64,000 nt of DNA from CAZWSX01 sp964636985 (GCA_964636985.1 CAZWSX010000004.1:1-64000), one strand, 5' to 3'; counted from the first letter of the stretch, positions 53,812-62,798 are shown. Translations and numbers: made by a program. The notes: a model not told the origin generated them from the sequence alone.

Positions 53812-54539
53812 CGAATTCCCTCCCGTGCCTTGGGTTGTGGACTCAATCGGGAAACAAGCGTTTACACGCCTGATGTCCGGATATGAAAAAAGGGATTCGG
53901 CCTCTTCGTGTTCCGACTGCAGCCGTGATCCCGCTTTAGTTATGGTCGCTCGCTCGTTCGTAAGTTCTCTTTATTTAGATGCCACCTGTCGAAGCAAAGT
54001 AAAAGTCACACTTTGGCGATCGTGGTTCGATCCTTTACTGTTCGATTCTTTGTGCGCGCAGCCTCATCGCTTACAGACAAGTCGCTGGGAGAGAGAAGCC
54101 TGCTCTTGGTGACCGGAGTTTTGCCGCAAGGGCAAAGCCGATGACACAAGGCCCCAAACGACGCTGGCCAAGGGCGAGAAGTCTCGCACGCGTCAAAGAG
54201 TTGAAAAAGATCGCACTCAGCGAGGGCGACTCGGGGAGGTCAAGGTCGGACAACCAGCTCGCGAAGCCGGCTGTCCTTAGCCGCGCTCCAATCCTCTGCC
54301 TCTATTCATCAAGTTATTTCGTTCACATCAATCAGACAAGAGAAGAAAACTTTCCCACTTATCTGTTGCGGCAAATCAATATCGCTTGGGGGGAGGATTA
54401 CGCAGTTCGCACCACCTATTCGAGAAGTCAGTGGTAACGATTATTCCCTTTCGCAGGGCATGGACACTTTGGTACTGGCAATTGCGGGCACAAAAATTGC
54501 TGTGCCAGCAGACGACGACAGCATGGCACGGTTCTGCGC
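53812..54539. other. 728-base region without a confident gene, upstream of prkA
   Basis: The gap lies between the prkA start and the end of the response regulator gene. The only frame of note (54141-54437, plus) gives an unlikely protein. A small hairpin GGCACA..TGTGCC lies at 54487-54506, just 3' of the response regulator stop. It should contain the prkA promoter and leader; a non-coding RNA cannot be excluded. Confidence 0.5.
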
Positions 54540-54932
54540 CTAAGCCAATAACCTCTCCACACTCTCCAACAACTTTTCAATAGGGAAAGGTTTGCGAAGG
54601 TAGTCATCGACGCCCAAGCTCTCGGCGTACTGTTTGTGACGGCTCCCTTCGTTCGCTGTCATCATGATGATTCGCACGGGGACGGTCCGCGTCTGGCGGA
54701 GCTTTTCCAGCACCAAGAAGCCGGAGCGCTTGGGCATCATCATGTCGAGCAGCACCAGATCGGGATCATCGCGTTCGGCGGCGGCCAGCCCCTGGTTTCC
54801 ATCACGAGCGACAACGACCTCGTAGCCGCGGGACTCTAAGGCGAATTTGATCGCCTCGATGATCTCCGCATCGTCGTCAACGATCAAAATCCGCTTGGTG
54901 GCCGTCGTCTTCTCGGCAGGCGACTCGGACAT
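54540..54932 (-). CDS. Single-domain response regulator (receiver only)
   Basis: 130 residues. The receiver fold is complete: acidic pocket DDD at 19-21, phosphoryl Asp63 in LVLLDMMMP, the Thr in IMMTANEG and the Lys in YLRKPFP. There is no output domain, so it acts by phospho-relay or protein contact, like CheY or Spo0F. No histidine kinase lies beside it. It faces the same way as the prkA set but 730 bases upstream, so a link is speculative. Confidence 0.9.
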   Translation of the reverse strand: MSESPAEKTTATKRILIVDDDAEIIEAIKFALESRGYEVVVARDGNQGLAAAERDDPDLVLLDMMMPKRSGFLVLEKLRQTRTVPVRIIMMTANEGSRHKQYAESLGVDDYLRKPFPIEKLLESVERLLA

Positions 54933-55127
54933 AAACTTCCTTCGAGTGGCTCAGGCAAAGGCGGGAGGAATTGGGCTTTTTGAGGCAATCCGCCTCAATG
55001 GCTCCATAAGCATTCTAACGCGCGGCTTGGTTTGTTACATTAGAACCGGTTCGATTGGTTCTTTCCCAAGCCATTTCTTTTTGGTCCCGTACTCCATTTG
55101 GAGTGCGTCGGAGGTGTTCGTCGTCTC

Positions 55128-55754
55128 ATGAGTTTACCCGCTGAATCTGGTGTCGCGAATCCATCCGACTGGGCCGAAAAGAAAAAGGCCATGCGCGAGG
55201 AAGCCCACGCGCGTCGCAATGCTCAGCCGAATAAAGACGAGATCAGCCGCGAGATCGTCGCGCGATTCCTGGCGACTCCCGAATACGCCGCCGCCAAAAC
55301 GGTGATGTTCTACGTCGACGTCCGTTCCGAAGTTCGGACTCGTAACGATTTGGCCGGCGCTCTGGCGACGGGAAAGCGCATTGTCGTCCCCTATTGTGTC
55401 GACGGCGAACTGGAACTGTTCCACCTCGAAAGCATGGACGAGTTGGAACTCGGGATGTACCGCATCCTGGAACCACGAGCCGATCTTAGGACCGTCGAAT
55501 CGAAGAAGATCAATGTCGTTGAACTCGATTTGGTGATGGTGCCAGGTGTCGCTTTCGATCGCCGCGGCGCTCGGATGGGCCACGGCAAGGGTTACTACGA
55601 CAAGTTGCTCGAGCATGCCCGCCGAGATACCCCGCTGTTCGCACTGGCTTTTGAGTGCCAGCTGTTCCCCGAGATTCCCGTCCAGGCGCACGACATCTTT
55701 ATGGATGCGGTGATTACCGAGGCGGAAGTCTACCGCGGCAAAGGACGCGGCTAG
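55128..55754 (+). CDS. 5-formyltetrahydrofolate cyclo-ligase
   Basis: 208 residues from ATG 55128; the frame opens earlier only with TTG. WAEKKKAMREEAHARRNAQ (about 15-33) and the C-terminal GHGKGYYDKLLEHAR (about 155-169) are the family ATP-binding blocks, and ELDLVMVPGVAFDRRGARMG the core. It converts 5-formyl-THF to 5,10-methenyl-THF with ATP, recovering a dead-end folate. An upstream GGAGG lies 13 bases from the start. It is the folate counterpart to the methanopterin genes fhcA and fhcD about 4 kb further on. Confidence 0.92.
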   Translation: MSLPAESGVANPSDWAEKKKAMREEAHARRNAQPNKDEISREIVARFLATPEYAAAKTVMFYVDVRSEVRTRNDLAGALATGKRIVVPYCVDGELELFHLESMDELELGMYRILEPRADLRTVESKKINVVELDLVMVPGVAFDRRGARMGHGKGYYDKLLEHARRDTPLFALAFECQLFPEIPVQAHDIFMDAVITEAEVYRGKGRG

Positions 55755-55794
55755 TCGCGCCACGAGCATCGCTAACAAGCGAGGGCGGCGTTCG

Positions 55795-56007
55795 ATGGAA
55801 GTAGTATTCGTCTTTCTTGCGCCGCTCCTGTGGATCGCCTTACTTTACTACCAACTCGAAACGGGCACCGCTCTTGGACGAAGCTTTCAAGTGTGGGCTA
55901 CGCGGGAGGAGTCGCCAGAGCTGTTTTGGGCGCTCATCGCATTTCAGGTAGTGGGAGGCGCGGTCAGTTGGTTTGTAATCTTGTATGTACTACGGCAGGG
56001 ACATTGA
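55795..56007 (+). CDS. Small two-segment membrane protein
   Basis: 70 residues: VVFVFLAPLLWIALLYYQL and LFWALIAFQVVGGAVSWFVI are membrane segments with a short charged loop (WATREESPE) between. It lies 40 bases after the cyclo-ligase gene and is probably co-transcribed with it. I do not recognise it; the sensible frame and hydrophobic pattern suggest a real small protein. Confidence 0.65.
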   Translation: MEVVFVFLAPLLWIALLYYQLETGTALGRSFQVWATREESPELFWALIAFQVVGGAVSWFVILYVLRQGH

Positions 56008-56065
56008 GCCACCGGTGGCTGCTGATTCCTGATCCGTCACCCCGAGGCGTCGCGCCGTAACTTAG

Positions 56066-58387
56066 TCAACGACTATTCGTTGCTGCCATTTCCCAGGCGC
56101 GCAGTTGTTTGACTGTGGTCGGCGCGCCTTCGCTAAACACTGCCACTTGCCGGCTGTCTTTCCGCGTCGGGAAAATCCGCTGGGTCACGCATTGGCGACC
56201 GTTCGCGAAGACTTCCAGCATCGAGCGGTCGAGAAGAATCCGCAGCCGAAGCGGTTCGCCCGGCTTGAGAGCCAACGGCGCCGTTTGGACTTTCACACGT
56301 CGCTCGGCATCGGCCGGATCGTCCGGGCGAAAGATACACCAACTGCGGTAGACGATCGTTGGATCGAGCGTTGATTTGCCGAAGTCGACGCTCAGCGTTT
56401 GCTCCTTGGCATCGTAGATGATGCGGGTTTCCTCTTTTCCGTCGGGCGACCGGCGGACGACAACGCCGTAGCGATCGGCCTTCGTCGAGTCGAATTCGAG
56501 ATTGAGTTCTAGGGAATCGCCTGCGACTCCGTCGACGATCTGATCCCCTTTAGCGGCGACTTGGACGTTTTCTTTTGCGACGGGCCGATGACGCAATCGC
56601 TCCAAGTCGGCGACCGGTTCGATTCGCACGGTCGTTCCATCGGATTCAAGAGCCAGTGTTCGCGGCAAGCTCATGACGCCCGACCACCCGCTTTCGATGC
56701 GGTCGTTGACGGAACGCGGGTCCATGACCCAGGCCCAGGCGATTCGCCGCCCTTGATCGTCGAGCAGCGTTTCCGGAGCAAAGTAACCACCGCCTGGCCA
56801 GTTCATCCGCTCGTGATGAACGGGTTCGAACTGCTTGCCGTTCCAGTCACCAAGGAAATACCGCGCCCCGCGGCGGTGGCTGATGCATAGGAGCATGTAG
56901 CGGTCTTTGCCGTTGTGCTTGCCAATCGGGAAGAAATCGGGGCACGAGATATCCTCGCCGGGCTCGTCCCATTGCTGGTCGGTTTTGATGAACGGCCCGA
57001 CGTAGTTCCACTTGGTGAGGTCCTTGCCAGTGAATAAGGCCGGCGACTTGCCGCCGAAGATCGCCAAGTAGCGGCCATCCTCCGTCCAACCGTGCGGGTC
57101 CCATGATTCGTACTTGCCGAAGTCTGGCTCGCCTTGTTTGGGAATCGCCACGATGGGGTTCGTTGCCGACTTTTTCCAGGCGATCAAGTCGTTGTCCTCG
57201 GCGGTCGCGATGCAATTCCCGCTGGAGACCCCGTGGTAAAGAATGGTCGGCTTACCGTCGAGATTGACGAAAGCATTGCCGCTGAAAATTCCCTGATCAG
57301 GATCTTCCTTGGTAAACGCGAGGCCCGTGGGATGGTGCTGCCAGTGAACCATGTCAATGCTCGACGCGTGTCCCCAGTGATGGATGTGAGGCGACGTCGT
57401 CTGAAAGATATAGAACAGGTGGTAACGCCCCTTCCAATAGATCGCGCCGTTGGGGTCGAACGGCATGTTGTCGCCACCTTCGGGAGCGACAAAGTGGTAC
57501 TGAGGGCGATGCGGATCGGCCTGCCAGCGCTGCGCGAGCTCGCGATGCGATTGCACCAGTTGCGACGTTGGCGTTTTCGGCGCCTTCGGATGATAGTCGC
57601 CATATTGCTTGGTCTTGGTCTCGACGACGCCTTTGCCGCCGCTGAGTGCCACCACCTCGTCTGTCGAAAGCGCTCGATTCCAGACTGCCGCATGGTCAAT
57701 CAGGCCTGGGAATGGCGAATCGCTTTTCCCATCGTTCGTTCCCGCGCCGATCGCCAGCGGTTCGATCGTGTTAGGCCGCAGCTTTCCAGAGCACGGCTTG
57801 CGATCCAGTTCGACGCCGTCGACATAGAGGGCCAATTCCTTGCCGTTGTAAACCGCGATCACGTCGTGCCAGGCGGATGCCCCGATTCGGTTGATATGCG
57901 CCGTCACTTGCCCGGCGAGTCCTGGTTTGCCTTCGACGCCGATCTCGCAGCCGAGCCTCATTCCCTCGGGACCTTGCGAAAAATCGTGCGAGAAGAAGTT
58001 GAACGTCAGTCGGTCGTGCGGACCCCCTTTGGCGAACAGGCCGCGCGTGTTCCATTTTCCCGACGGGCAAGCGAAGCGGATCAAGGCCGAGAATTGATCG
58101 CCTTCCAACTTGAGCGAGTGGCCCGCATCGAGCCAGCCAAAATTCAGGTCGGCCACCATCCCGTCGCCGCCACGGGCGAGGGAGTCCTCGCGCTCTTTGC
58201 CTGACAGGGGCTGATTGAGCGACAAGTCGCCCCGGATTGCCAGCGTCGAGTGTCCTTTGCCGTGGTCCGTTTGATTGGCCATGTTCCAGTAGGACGAGGC
58301 CGATTCCAAAATCGATTTCGCGGTTGGTTCAGCGGCAACTAAGGGCGTCACAAAGGAGACGAGTACGAATGCGGAAATCAGTCGCAT
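56066..58387 (-). CDS. Secreted GH32-like protein (beta-fructosidase fold) with N-terminal LamG-like domain
   Basis: 773 residues from ATG 58387. Signal peptide about 1-19 (ISAFVLVSFVTPLVAAE). Residues 20-250 form a LamG/concanavalin-like domain (LTFNFFSHDFSQ, FPGLIDHAAVWNRALS). The GH32 five-bladed propeller starts near 290: MPFDPNGAIYWKGRYHLFY supplies the nucleophile Asp, and ESWDPHGW the RDP-type Asp. The third motif reads DISCPDFFPIG, where active GH32 enzymes have ECPD, so the acid/base Glu is Ser. Enzymes of this family cut fructans such as levan and inulin; this one may be inactive or use another acid (the Glu of GEDISC). A dispersed repeat lies just upstream. Confidence 0.85.
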   Translation of the reverse strand: MRLISAFVLVSFVTPLVAAEPTAKSILESASSYWNMANQTDHGKGHSTLAIRGDLSLNQPLSGKEREDSLARGGDGMVADLNFGWLDAGHSLKLEGDQFSALIRFACPSGKWNTRGLFAKGGPHDRLTFNFFSHDFSQGPEGMRLGCEIGVEGKPGLAGQVTAHINRIGASAWHDVIAVYNGKELALYVDGVELDRKPCSGKLRPNTIEPLAIGAGTNDGKSDSPFPGLIDHAAVWNRALSTDEVVALSGGKGVVETKTKQYGDYHPKAPKTPTSQLVQSHRELAQRWQADPHRPQYHFVAPEGGDNMPFDPNGAIYWKGRYHLFYIFQTTSPHIHHWGHASSIDMVHWQHHPTGLAFTKEDPDQGIFSGNAFVNLDGKPTILYHGVSSGNCIATAEDNDLIAWKKSATNPIVAIPKQGEPDFGKYESWDPHGWTEDGRYLAIFGGKSPALFTGKDLTKWNYVGPFIKTDQQWDEPGEDISCPDFFPIGKHNGKDRYMLLCISHRRGARYFLGDWNGKQFEPVHHERMNWPGGGYFAPETLLDDQGRRIAWAWVMDPRSVNDRIESGWSGVMSLPRTLALESDGTTVRIEPVADLERLRHRPVAKENVQVAAKGDQIVDGVAGDSLELNLEFDSTKADRYGVVVRRSPDGKEETRIIYDAKEQTLSVDFGKSTLDPTIVYRSWCIFRPDDPADAERRVKVQTAPLALKPGEPLRLRILLDRSMLEVFANGRQCVTQRIFPTRKDSRQVAVFSEGAPTTVKQLRAWEMAATNSR

Positions 58388-58408
58388 AGCCGACGCCTTA
58401 GGAGGATT

Positions 58409-58440
58409 CACCACGGAGAGACGGAGGGCACGGAGAGGGA
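58409..58440 (-). repeat. Dispersed CTCCGTG-type repeat upstream of the GH32-like gene
   Basis: On the plus strand it reads CACCACGGAGAGACGGAG and then GGCACGGAGAGGGA; its reverse complement (TCCCTCTCCGTGCC, then CTCCGTCTCTCCGTGGTG) matches the repeat inside the CocE-type leader at 28737-28760. It precedes the GH32-like ATG by 22 bases. Confidence 0.55.
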
Positions 58441-58557
58441 ATAGCAAGCAGAGGCAGGAAGTAAGGGCATCTTACTTCGCAAATCAACAATCAGAAATCA
58501 TCAATCAATTAATGAATTCCGCGAGCGATGATTTTTGGAGTAACTGGCCACACCGCC

Positions 58558-58577
58558 GACGGACAGGATTGTCCGTC
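58558..58577. terminator. 8-bp hairpin after the HIT-protein gene
   Basis: GACGGACA (58558-58565) pairs with TGTCCGTC (58570-58577) around GGAT. It lies 11 bases 3' of the HIT stop codon (58588) on the minus strand. Neither side has a long T-run: the plus side ends CTACTTTTTG. It may be a terminator or one of a family of 3'-end palindromes. Confidence 0.45.
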
Positions 58578-58587
58578 CTACTTTTTG

Positions 58588-58929
58588 TTACCCGGGCGGC
58601 CAGTCGAGGGCTCGTCCGCCGAGGATGTGGAAGTGGATGTGGTCGACGGTTTGGCCGCCGTCGGGGCCGCAGTTGACGACCACGCGGTAGCCGTTGGTGA
58701 GGCCTAGTTGCTTGGCCAGGGTTGGCACCACGGTCCACAGGTAGCCCATCAGTTCGGCATCGCTCGCCGTGATATGGCTGGGCGATTCAATTTCACGCTT
58801 GGGAATCAGAAGGACGTGGACCGGCGCCTGCGGGCGAATGTCGCGGAATGCCAGGCAGTGTTCGTCTTCGTAGACGATGTCGGCGGGGATTTGTTTGGCG
58901 ATGATCTTGCGAAAAATCGTGTCCGCCAT
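58588..58929 (-). CDS. HIT-family (histidine triad) nucleotide-binding protein
   Basis: 113 residues from ATG 58929; a slightly longer frame begins MPMADT. DTIFRKIIAKQIPADIVYED is the typical start and DHIHFHILGGR the histidine triad HxHxHxx. These dimeric HINT-type proteins hydrolyse adenosine phosphoramidates and AMP-lysine. ATG faces away from fhcA, so the 180-base gap between them is a divergent promoter region. Confidence 0.95.
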   Translation of the reverse strand: MADTIFRKIIAKQIPADIVYEDEHCLAFRDIRPQAPVHVLLIPKREIESPSHITASDAELMGYLWTVVPTLAKQLGLTNGYRVVVNCGPDGGQTVDHIHFHILGGRALDWPPG

Positions 58930-59047
58930 CGGCATACCCTCTCAATCGCTTCTTCAGACCGTCTTCAACGGCGTCTTGCCTCAGTTTTTTCCAAGCAAAA
59001 CATGATATCTTCAACGTGCCACCGGCGAAATGCCGAGGGAATTTCAG

Positions 59048-59062
59048 TCGAACTTCGTTCGA
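59048..59062. promoter_or_regulatory. Small palindrome in the HIT-fhcA divergent region
   Basis: TCGAAC (59048-59053) and GTTCGA (59057-59062) form a 6-bp inverted repeat with spacer TTC, 46 bases before the fhcA start. It may be an operator, but it is short and could arise by chance. Confidence 0.25.
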
Positions 59063-59108
59063 GCGGTTCGCCATCCTTTTGAAGAGAAAACGTTAAAGCC
59101 AAAGCGTG

Positions 59109-60779
59109 ATGAGCGAGCCGATCTACACCCGCATTACTCAAGGGACAGTTTACGATCCGATCAACGGAGTCGACGGCAAGGTTCTTGACCTCTGGATCGC
59201 CGACGGCAAGATCGTTCTCGCTCCCGGCAATCCTGCGACACGCCCGACGTACGACATCGATGCTCGCGGCATGGTGGTGATGCCCGGTGGGATCGACATG
59301 CATTGCCACATCGCTGGGCCCAAAGTGAACGTGGGACGAAAGCTGCGCCCTGAAGAGAAACGCAAAGGCGAACTAGTCCACCGCACCCACAACACCCACA
59401 GTGGAACGATGGGGAGTGTGCCCAGCACGTTCGCGACTGGCTACAAGTACGCAGGGCTTGGCTACACGACGGCGTTTGATGCGGCGATTCCGCCGCTGGG
59501 TGCGCGGCACGCCCACGAGGAGTTCGACGATACGCCCTGCCTCGACAAAGGTTTCTTTGTCCTGATGGGAAACAATCACTTCGTGATGCGGTCGATCGCC
59601 GAAAAGGAGCCGCAGAAGCTAAGGGCGTTCGTCGGGTGGCTCCTCAACGCGGCCAAGGGATATGCTCCAAAGCTGGTGAACCCCGGCGGCGTCGAAGTCT
59701 GGAAACAAAAGCAGGCGGGCAACGTCCAGACTCTGGACGAGGTGGTCGAGCATTTCGACGTCACGCCGCGGCAAATCGTCGGCGAAGTGACCAAGGCGGC
59801 CAACGCCATGGGGTTGCCCCACCCGGTCCATATTCACTGCAATAACCTGGGAATGCCGGGCAACTGGACGACGACGCTCGAAACGATGAAGGCCCTGGAG
59901 GGGCATCGTGGGCACATCACGCACATCCAGTTCCATAGCTACGGTGGCGGCGAAGGGGACGAGAACACCTTCAACAGCAAAGTGGCGCCGCTGGCGGACT
60001 ACGTCAACGGCCATCCCAACGTGACAGTCGACGTCGGGCAAGTGTTGTTTGGAGAGACGACCAGCATGACGGGCGATGGCCCGCTGGGCTACTTCCTCTC
60101 CAAAGTCTACGGCACCAAGTGGTTCAGCAGCGATATCGAGATGGAATCGGGCTGCGGCATTGCCCCGATCCAATACAAAAACAAATCGCTGGTCCACTCG
60201 CTCCAATGGGCGATCGGCCTGGAATGGTATTTGATGGTCAACGACCCATGGCGAGTCGTCATGAGCACCGACCATCCCAATGGTGGCTCGTTCCTGGCCT
60301 ACCCGCAGATCATTCGGATGCTGATGGACCGGACGTATCGCCGGGATATTTTGAAGTTGTGTCCTGAGGCGATTCGCCAGCGAAGCACGCTGGCCGACAT
60401 CGACCGTGAGTACACGATGAACGAAATCGCGATCATCACGCGAGCAGGCCCGGCGAGGATTTTGGGGCTGCAAAAAAAAGGGCACTTGGGGCTCGGGGCC
60501 GACGCTGACATCACGATCTACACGCCGCATGAGAACAAGGAAACGATGTTCGAACTGCCGCGGATGGTCATCAAATCGGGGCGGATCATCGTCGAACAGG
60601 GGGAAATTCGCGACCCGCAAATCGGCAAGACGCTCCACGTCGAACCCGAGTATGATCGGGATGTAGAAAAAGATATCGAAGCGTGGTTCGAACAGTACTA
60701 CTCGGTCCGCTGGCGAAACTACCCGGTCGACGCGAGTTATTTGCACAAATCAGAATCGATTGCGATGCGGCAGTCCTAG
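59109..60779 (+). CDS. fhcA: Formyltransferase/hydrolase complex subunit A (formylmethanofuran dehydrogenase subunit A family)
   Basis: 556 residues from ATG 59109 (a GTG codon directly before it is a second possibility). It is an amidohydrolase: GGIDMHCHIAGPKVNV (about 60-75) holds the HxH metal site, HIHCNNLGMPGNW the next His, and STDHPNGGSFLAYP the metal Asp. The formylmethanofuran dehydrogenase/FhcA family matches over the whole length. In the methylotrophic C1 branch, FhcABCD moves a formyl group from tetrahydromethanopterin to a methanofuran-like carrier and hydrolyses it to formate. The fhcD gene follows 37 bases later; fhcB and fhcC are not in view. Confidence 0.93.
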   Translation: MSEPIYTRITQGTVYDPINGVDGKVLDLWIADGKIVLAPGNPATRPTYDIDARGMVVMPGGIDMHCHIAGPKVNVGRKLRPEEKRKGELVHRTHNTHSGTMGSVPSTFATGYKYAGLGYTTAFDAAIPPLGARHAHEEFDDTPCLDKGFFVLMGNNHFVMRSIAEKEPQKLRAFVGWLLNAAKGYAPKLVNPGGVEVWKQKQAGNVQTLDEVVEHFDVTPRQIVGEVTKAANAMGLPHPVHIHCNNLGMPGNWTTTLETMKALEGHRGHITHIQFHSYGGGEGDENTFNSKVAPLADYVNGHPNVTVDVGQVLFGETTSMTGDGPLGYFLSKVYGTKWFSSDIEMESGCGIAPIQYKNKSLVHSLQWAIGLEWYLMVNDPWRVVMSTDHPNGGSFLAYPQIIRMLMDRTYRRDILKLCPEAIRQRSTLADIDREYTMNEIAIITRAGPARILGLQKKGHLGLGADADITIYTPHENKETMFELPRMVIKSGRIIVEQGEIRDPQIGKTLHVEPEYDRDVEKDIEAWFEQYYSVRWRNYPVDASYLHKSESIAMRQS

Positions 60780-60816
60780 CCGTGTCGGACCATCTTGAAC
60801 ATTAGTGGAATTGGAT

Positions 60817-61746
60817 ATGGCAACTGCCACTGAAGGCGAAGCGGTAACGTCATTCAAGTTGTACAAGGTCGACGTGGTCGACACGTTCGCGGAAGCCTTC
60901 CCGATCAAGGCCGCACGGCTGATCATTACCGCCGATAGCTTGGAATGGGCGAAAACCGCGGCCGCCGTCTTTTGCGGCAACGCCACGAGTGTGATCGCGT
61001 GTGATATCGAGGCGGCAGTCGAGCGCGAAATGAAGCCTGCCGAGACGCCCGATGGCCGGCCGGGGCTTTCGATCCTCACGTTCGCGTTCAGTCGTGATGG
61101 CTTGCAGAAATCGCTGCAAAACCGCGTCGGGCAGTGCATCCTCACTTGCCCAACGACGGCCTGCTACAACGGCGTGGACGATTGTCCTAAGGACAAGCAA
61201 ATCCGCATTGGCGGCGGGATTCGGTACTTCGGCGATGGATATCAGAAGTCGAAAAAGTTCGATAACCGCCGTTTCTGGCGATTGCCTGTCATGGACGGCG
61301 AATTCGTGTGCGAAGACTACTTCGGCACGGTGACGGGCGTGGCCGGTGGGAATCTATTGATCTCAGGCACCACAGGCGCGGCTGCACTCGCGGCGGCCGA
61401 GGCCGCCGTGATCGCCATTCGTTCCAAGCCTGATGTCGCTCTCCCCTTCCCTGGCGGTGTCGTTCGCTCGGGGAGCAAGGTTGGCTCGCGGTACGCCAAA
61501 CTCAAGGCGAGCACCAACGACGCTTACTGCCCGACGTTACGCGGGCAGGTGAAAACGAACCTCGCCAAAGATGTGCAAGCGGTGTACGAAATCGTAATCG
61601 ACGGGGTGTCGTTCGACGCAGTGAAGAAGGCGATGCGTCGCGGGCTTCATGCGGCAGCTATGAAGCCTGGCGTCGTATCGATCACTGCTGGAAACTATGG
61701 CGGCAAGCTCGGCCCGCATCACTTTTACTTGCGGGACCTGGTGTAG
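60817..61746 (+). CDS. fhcD: Formylmethanofuran-tetrahydromethanopterin formyltransferase (Ftr/FhcD)
   Basis: 309 residues from ATG 60817; a GTG start 12 bases earlier is also possible. The Ftr pattern includes SFKLYKVDVVDTFAEAFPIK near the start, SILTFAFSRDGLQKSLQNR with CILTCPTTACYNG (about 75-115), and TAGNYGGKLGPHHFYLRDL at the end. It transfers the formyl group between tetrahydromethanopterin and methanofuran-type carriers. The pair with fhcA (37-base gap) is typical of the C1 H4MPT pathway that planctomycetes share with methylotrophs and methanogens. Confidence 0.95.
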   Translation: MATATEGEAVTSFKLYKVDVVDTFAEAFPIKAARLIITADSLEWAKTAAAVFCGNATSVIACDIEAAVEREMKPAETPDGRPGLSILTFAFSRDGLQKSLQNRVGQCILTCPTTACYNGVDDCPKDKQIRIGGGIRYFGDGYQKSKKFDNRRFWRLPVMDGEFVCEDYFGTVTGVAGGNLLISGTTGAAALAAAEAAVIAIRSKPDVALPFPGGVVRSGSKVGSRYAKLKASTNDAYCPTLRGQVKTNLAKDVQAVYEIVIDGVSFDAVKKAMRRGLHAAAMKPGVVSITAGNYGGKLGPHHFYLRDLV

Positions 61747-61754
61747 AAGCGAGA

Positions 61755-62798
61755 CTAGTCCACCAGTGCCAATCGGCGATTGAAAGCGACTTGCTTGAAA
61801 ACCGATTCGAGTTGCTCTTCCTGCGAACCAAACGGCGAGCTGGCCACGTGGAAGTGGACGCCTTTCGTCTTGTCGGCAACAAAAGCCATCAGCGATTGGT
61901 CGGCGTCGGCTCCGAAGCTCACAGCGACGGTTGGAAATCCTTCGTTCGCTGCCGACTGGGCTTGCTGTTTGACGTACGCGACGGGATCGACGTTCGTCGG
62001 GCGATTGGCCAGGCCGTCGGTCAGTAGCACGATGATCTTGCGGGCCCGCGGACGGCCGTTGTCTTTGAGTTCTTTGATCCCCAGCTTCATCGCGTCGCCG
62101 ATGTTGGTGAAGCCGCCGGCCTCACCTTTCTGGGCTGCGGTGCTTACGCTCGTGACGTTGCTGGTGAGGCCGCGTTCGAGCGTGGCATTGGTCGAGTAGC
62201 GGACGAAGCCGACCCGGTCGCGGCCGCCGCTGGTGGACTGAACCAGGTTGCAGAACAGGTTCACCGACGATTTCAGGTTGCCGATCTTGTTGTCGTCGAG
62301 CATCGAGCCCGAGTAGTCGAGCACCAACATGATGTCGCGCGGTTGGAAGGCAGCGACGGCCGAGGCCTGCGAGTCGAATTTTGAACTTGTCAGCACCTGG
62401 CCGAAGAAGAGCGGGACGTTCTTACGATCGACAACAACGCGGACGGCGTCGGCGGGCTCGGCGTTGGGGCTGAAGGTGCGAGACGTCTTGTTCCAGGTGC
62501 CGATTTCGATTTTCACATCGCTTGCTGATGGATTCGCGCCGAGCGTGCCGTTCATGGTGGCAAACTTCTTGCCTTCGGTAATGGCAATCGCGGGCGAATC
62601 AACAAGGTGGGCCGCAGCCGCTAAGGCGCCGGCGTCGGCCGAGCGTTGCAGATCGGTGCGGACCATGCCGAGGACGCCGACGTCGATCGAGAAGGCGAGC
62701 ATCGCCATCATGGCGACCATGAACAGTGCAGCGAGCACCGTGATGTTGCCCCGGCGGTTTTTGAAGATCCTTCGTCGTTGGGCATGAGTAATCGGCAT
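61755..62798 (-). CDS. TadG-like pilus-assembly protein with VWA domain
   Basis: 347 residues from ATG 62798, with GGAGGTGCC just before it. The RRGNITVLAALFMVAMMAML block (about 15-34) is the TadE/TadG-type membrane/prepilin-like anchor, with DLQRSADAGALAAA next (about 48-61). The VWA domain follows: MLVLDYSGSMLDDNKI (about 154-169) and IIVLLTDGLANRP (about 262-274), with an intact DxSxS. Proteins with this layout are called TadG-like or Flp-pilus related, but they occur often without tad genes in planctomycetes. It is 9 bases from the convergent end of fhcD. Confidence 0.85.
   Translation of the reverse strand: MPITHAQRRRIFKNRRGNITVLAALFMVAMMAMLAFSIDVGVLGMVRTDLQRSADAGALAAAAHLVDSPAIAITEGKKFATMNGTLGANPSASDVKIEIGTWNKTSRTFSPNAEPADAVRVVVDRKNVPLFFGQVLTSSKFDSQASAVAAFQPRDIMLVLDYSGSMLDDNKIGNLKSSVNLFCNLVQSTSGGRDRVGFVRYSTNATLERGLTSNVTSVSTAAQKGEAGGFTNIGDAMKLGIKELKDNGRPRARKIIVLLTDGLANRPTNVDPVAYVKQQAQSAANEGFPTVAVSFGADADQSLMAFVADKTKGVHFHVASSPFGSQEEQLESVFKQVAFNRRLALVD

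Noticed and set aside
54141..54437. 98-residue plus-strand frame in the prkA upstream gap
   Set aside because: It has an unconvincing composition and no ribosome site; kept only as part of the gap note.
57134..58204. 356-residue plus-strand frame opposite the GH32-like gene
   Set aside because: It is antisense with no recognisable family.
59619..60746. 375-residue minus-strand frame opposite fhcA
   Set aside because: It is antisense to a well-supported gene; no start signal or motif.
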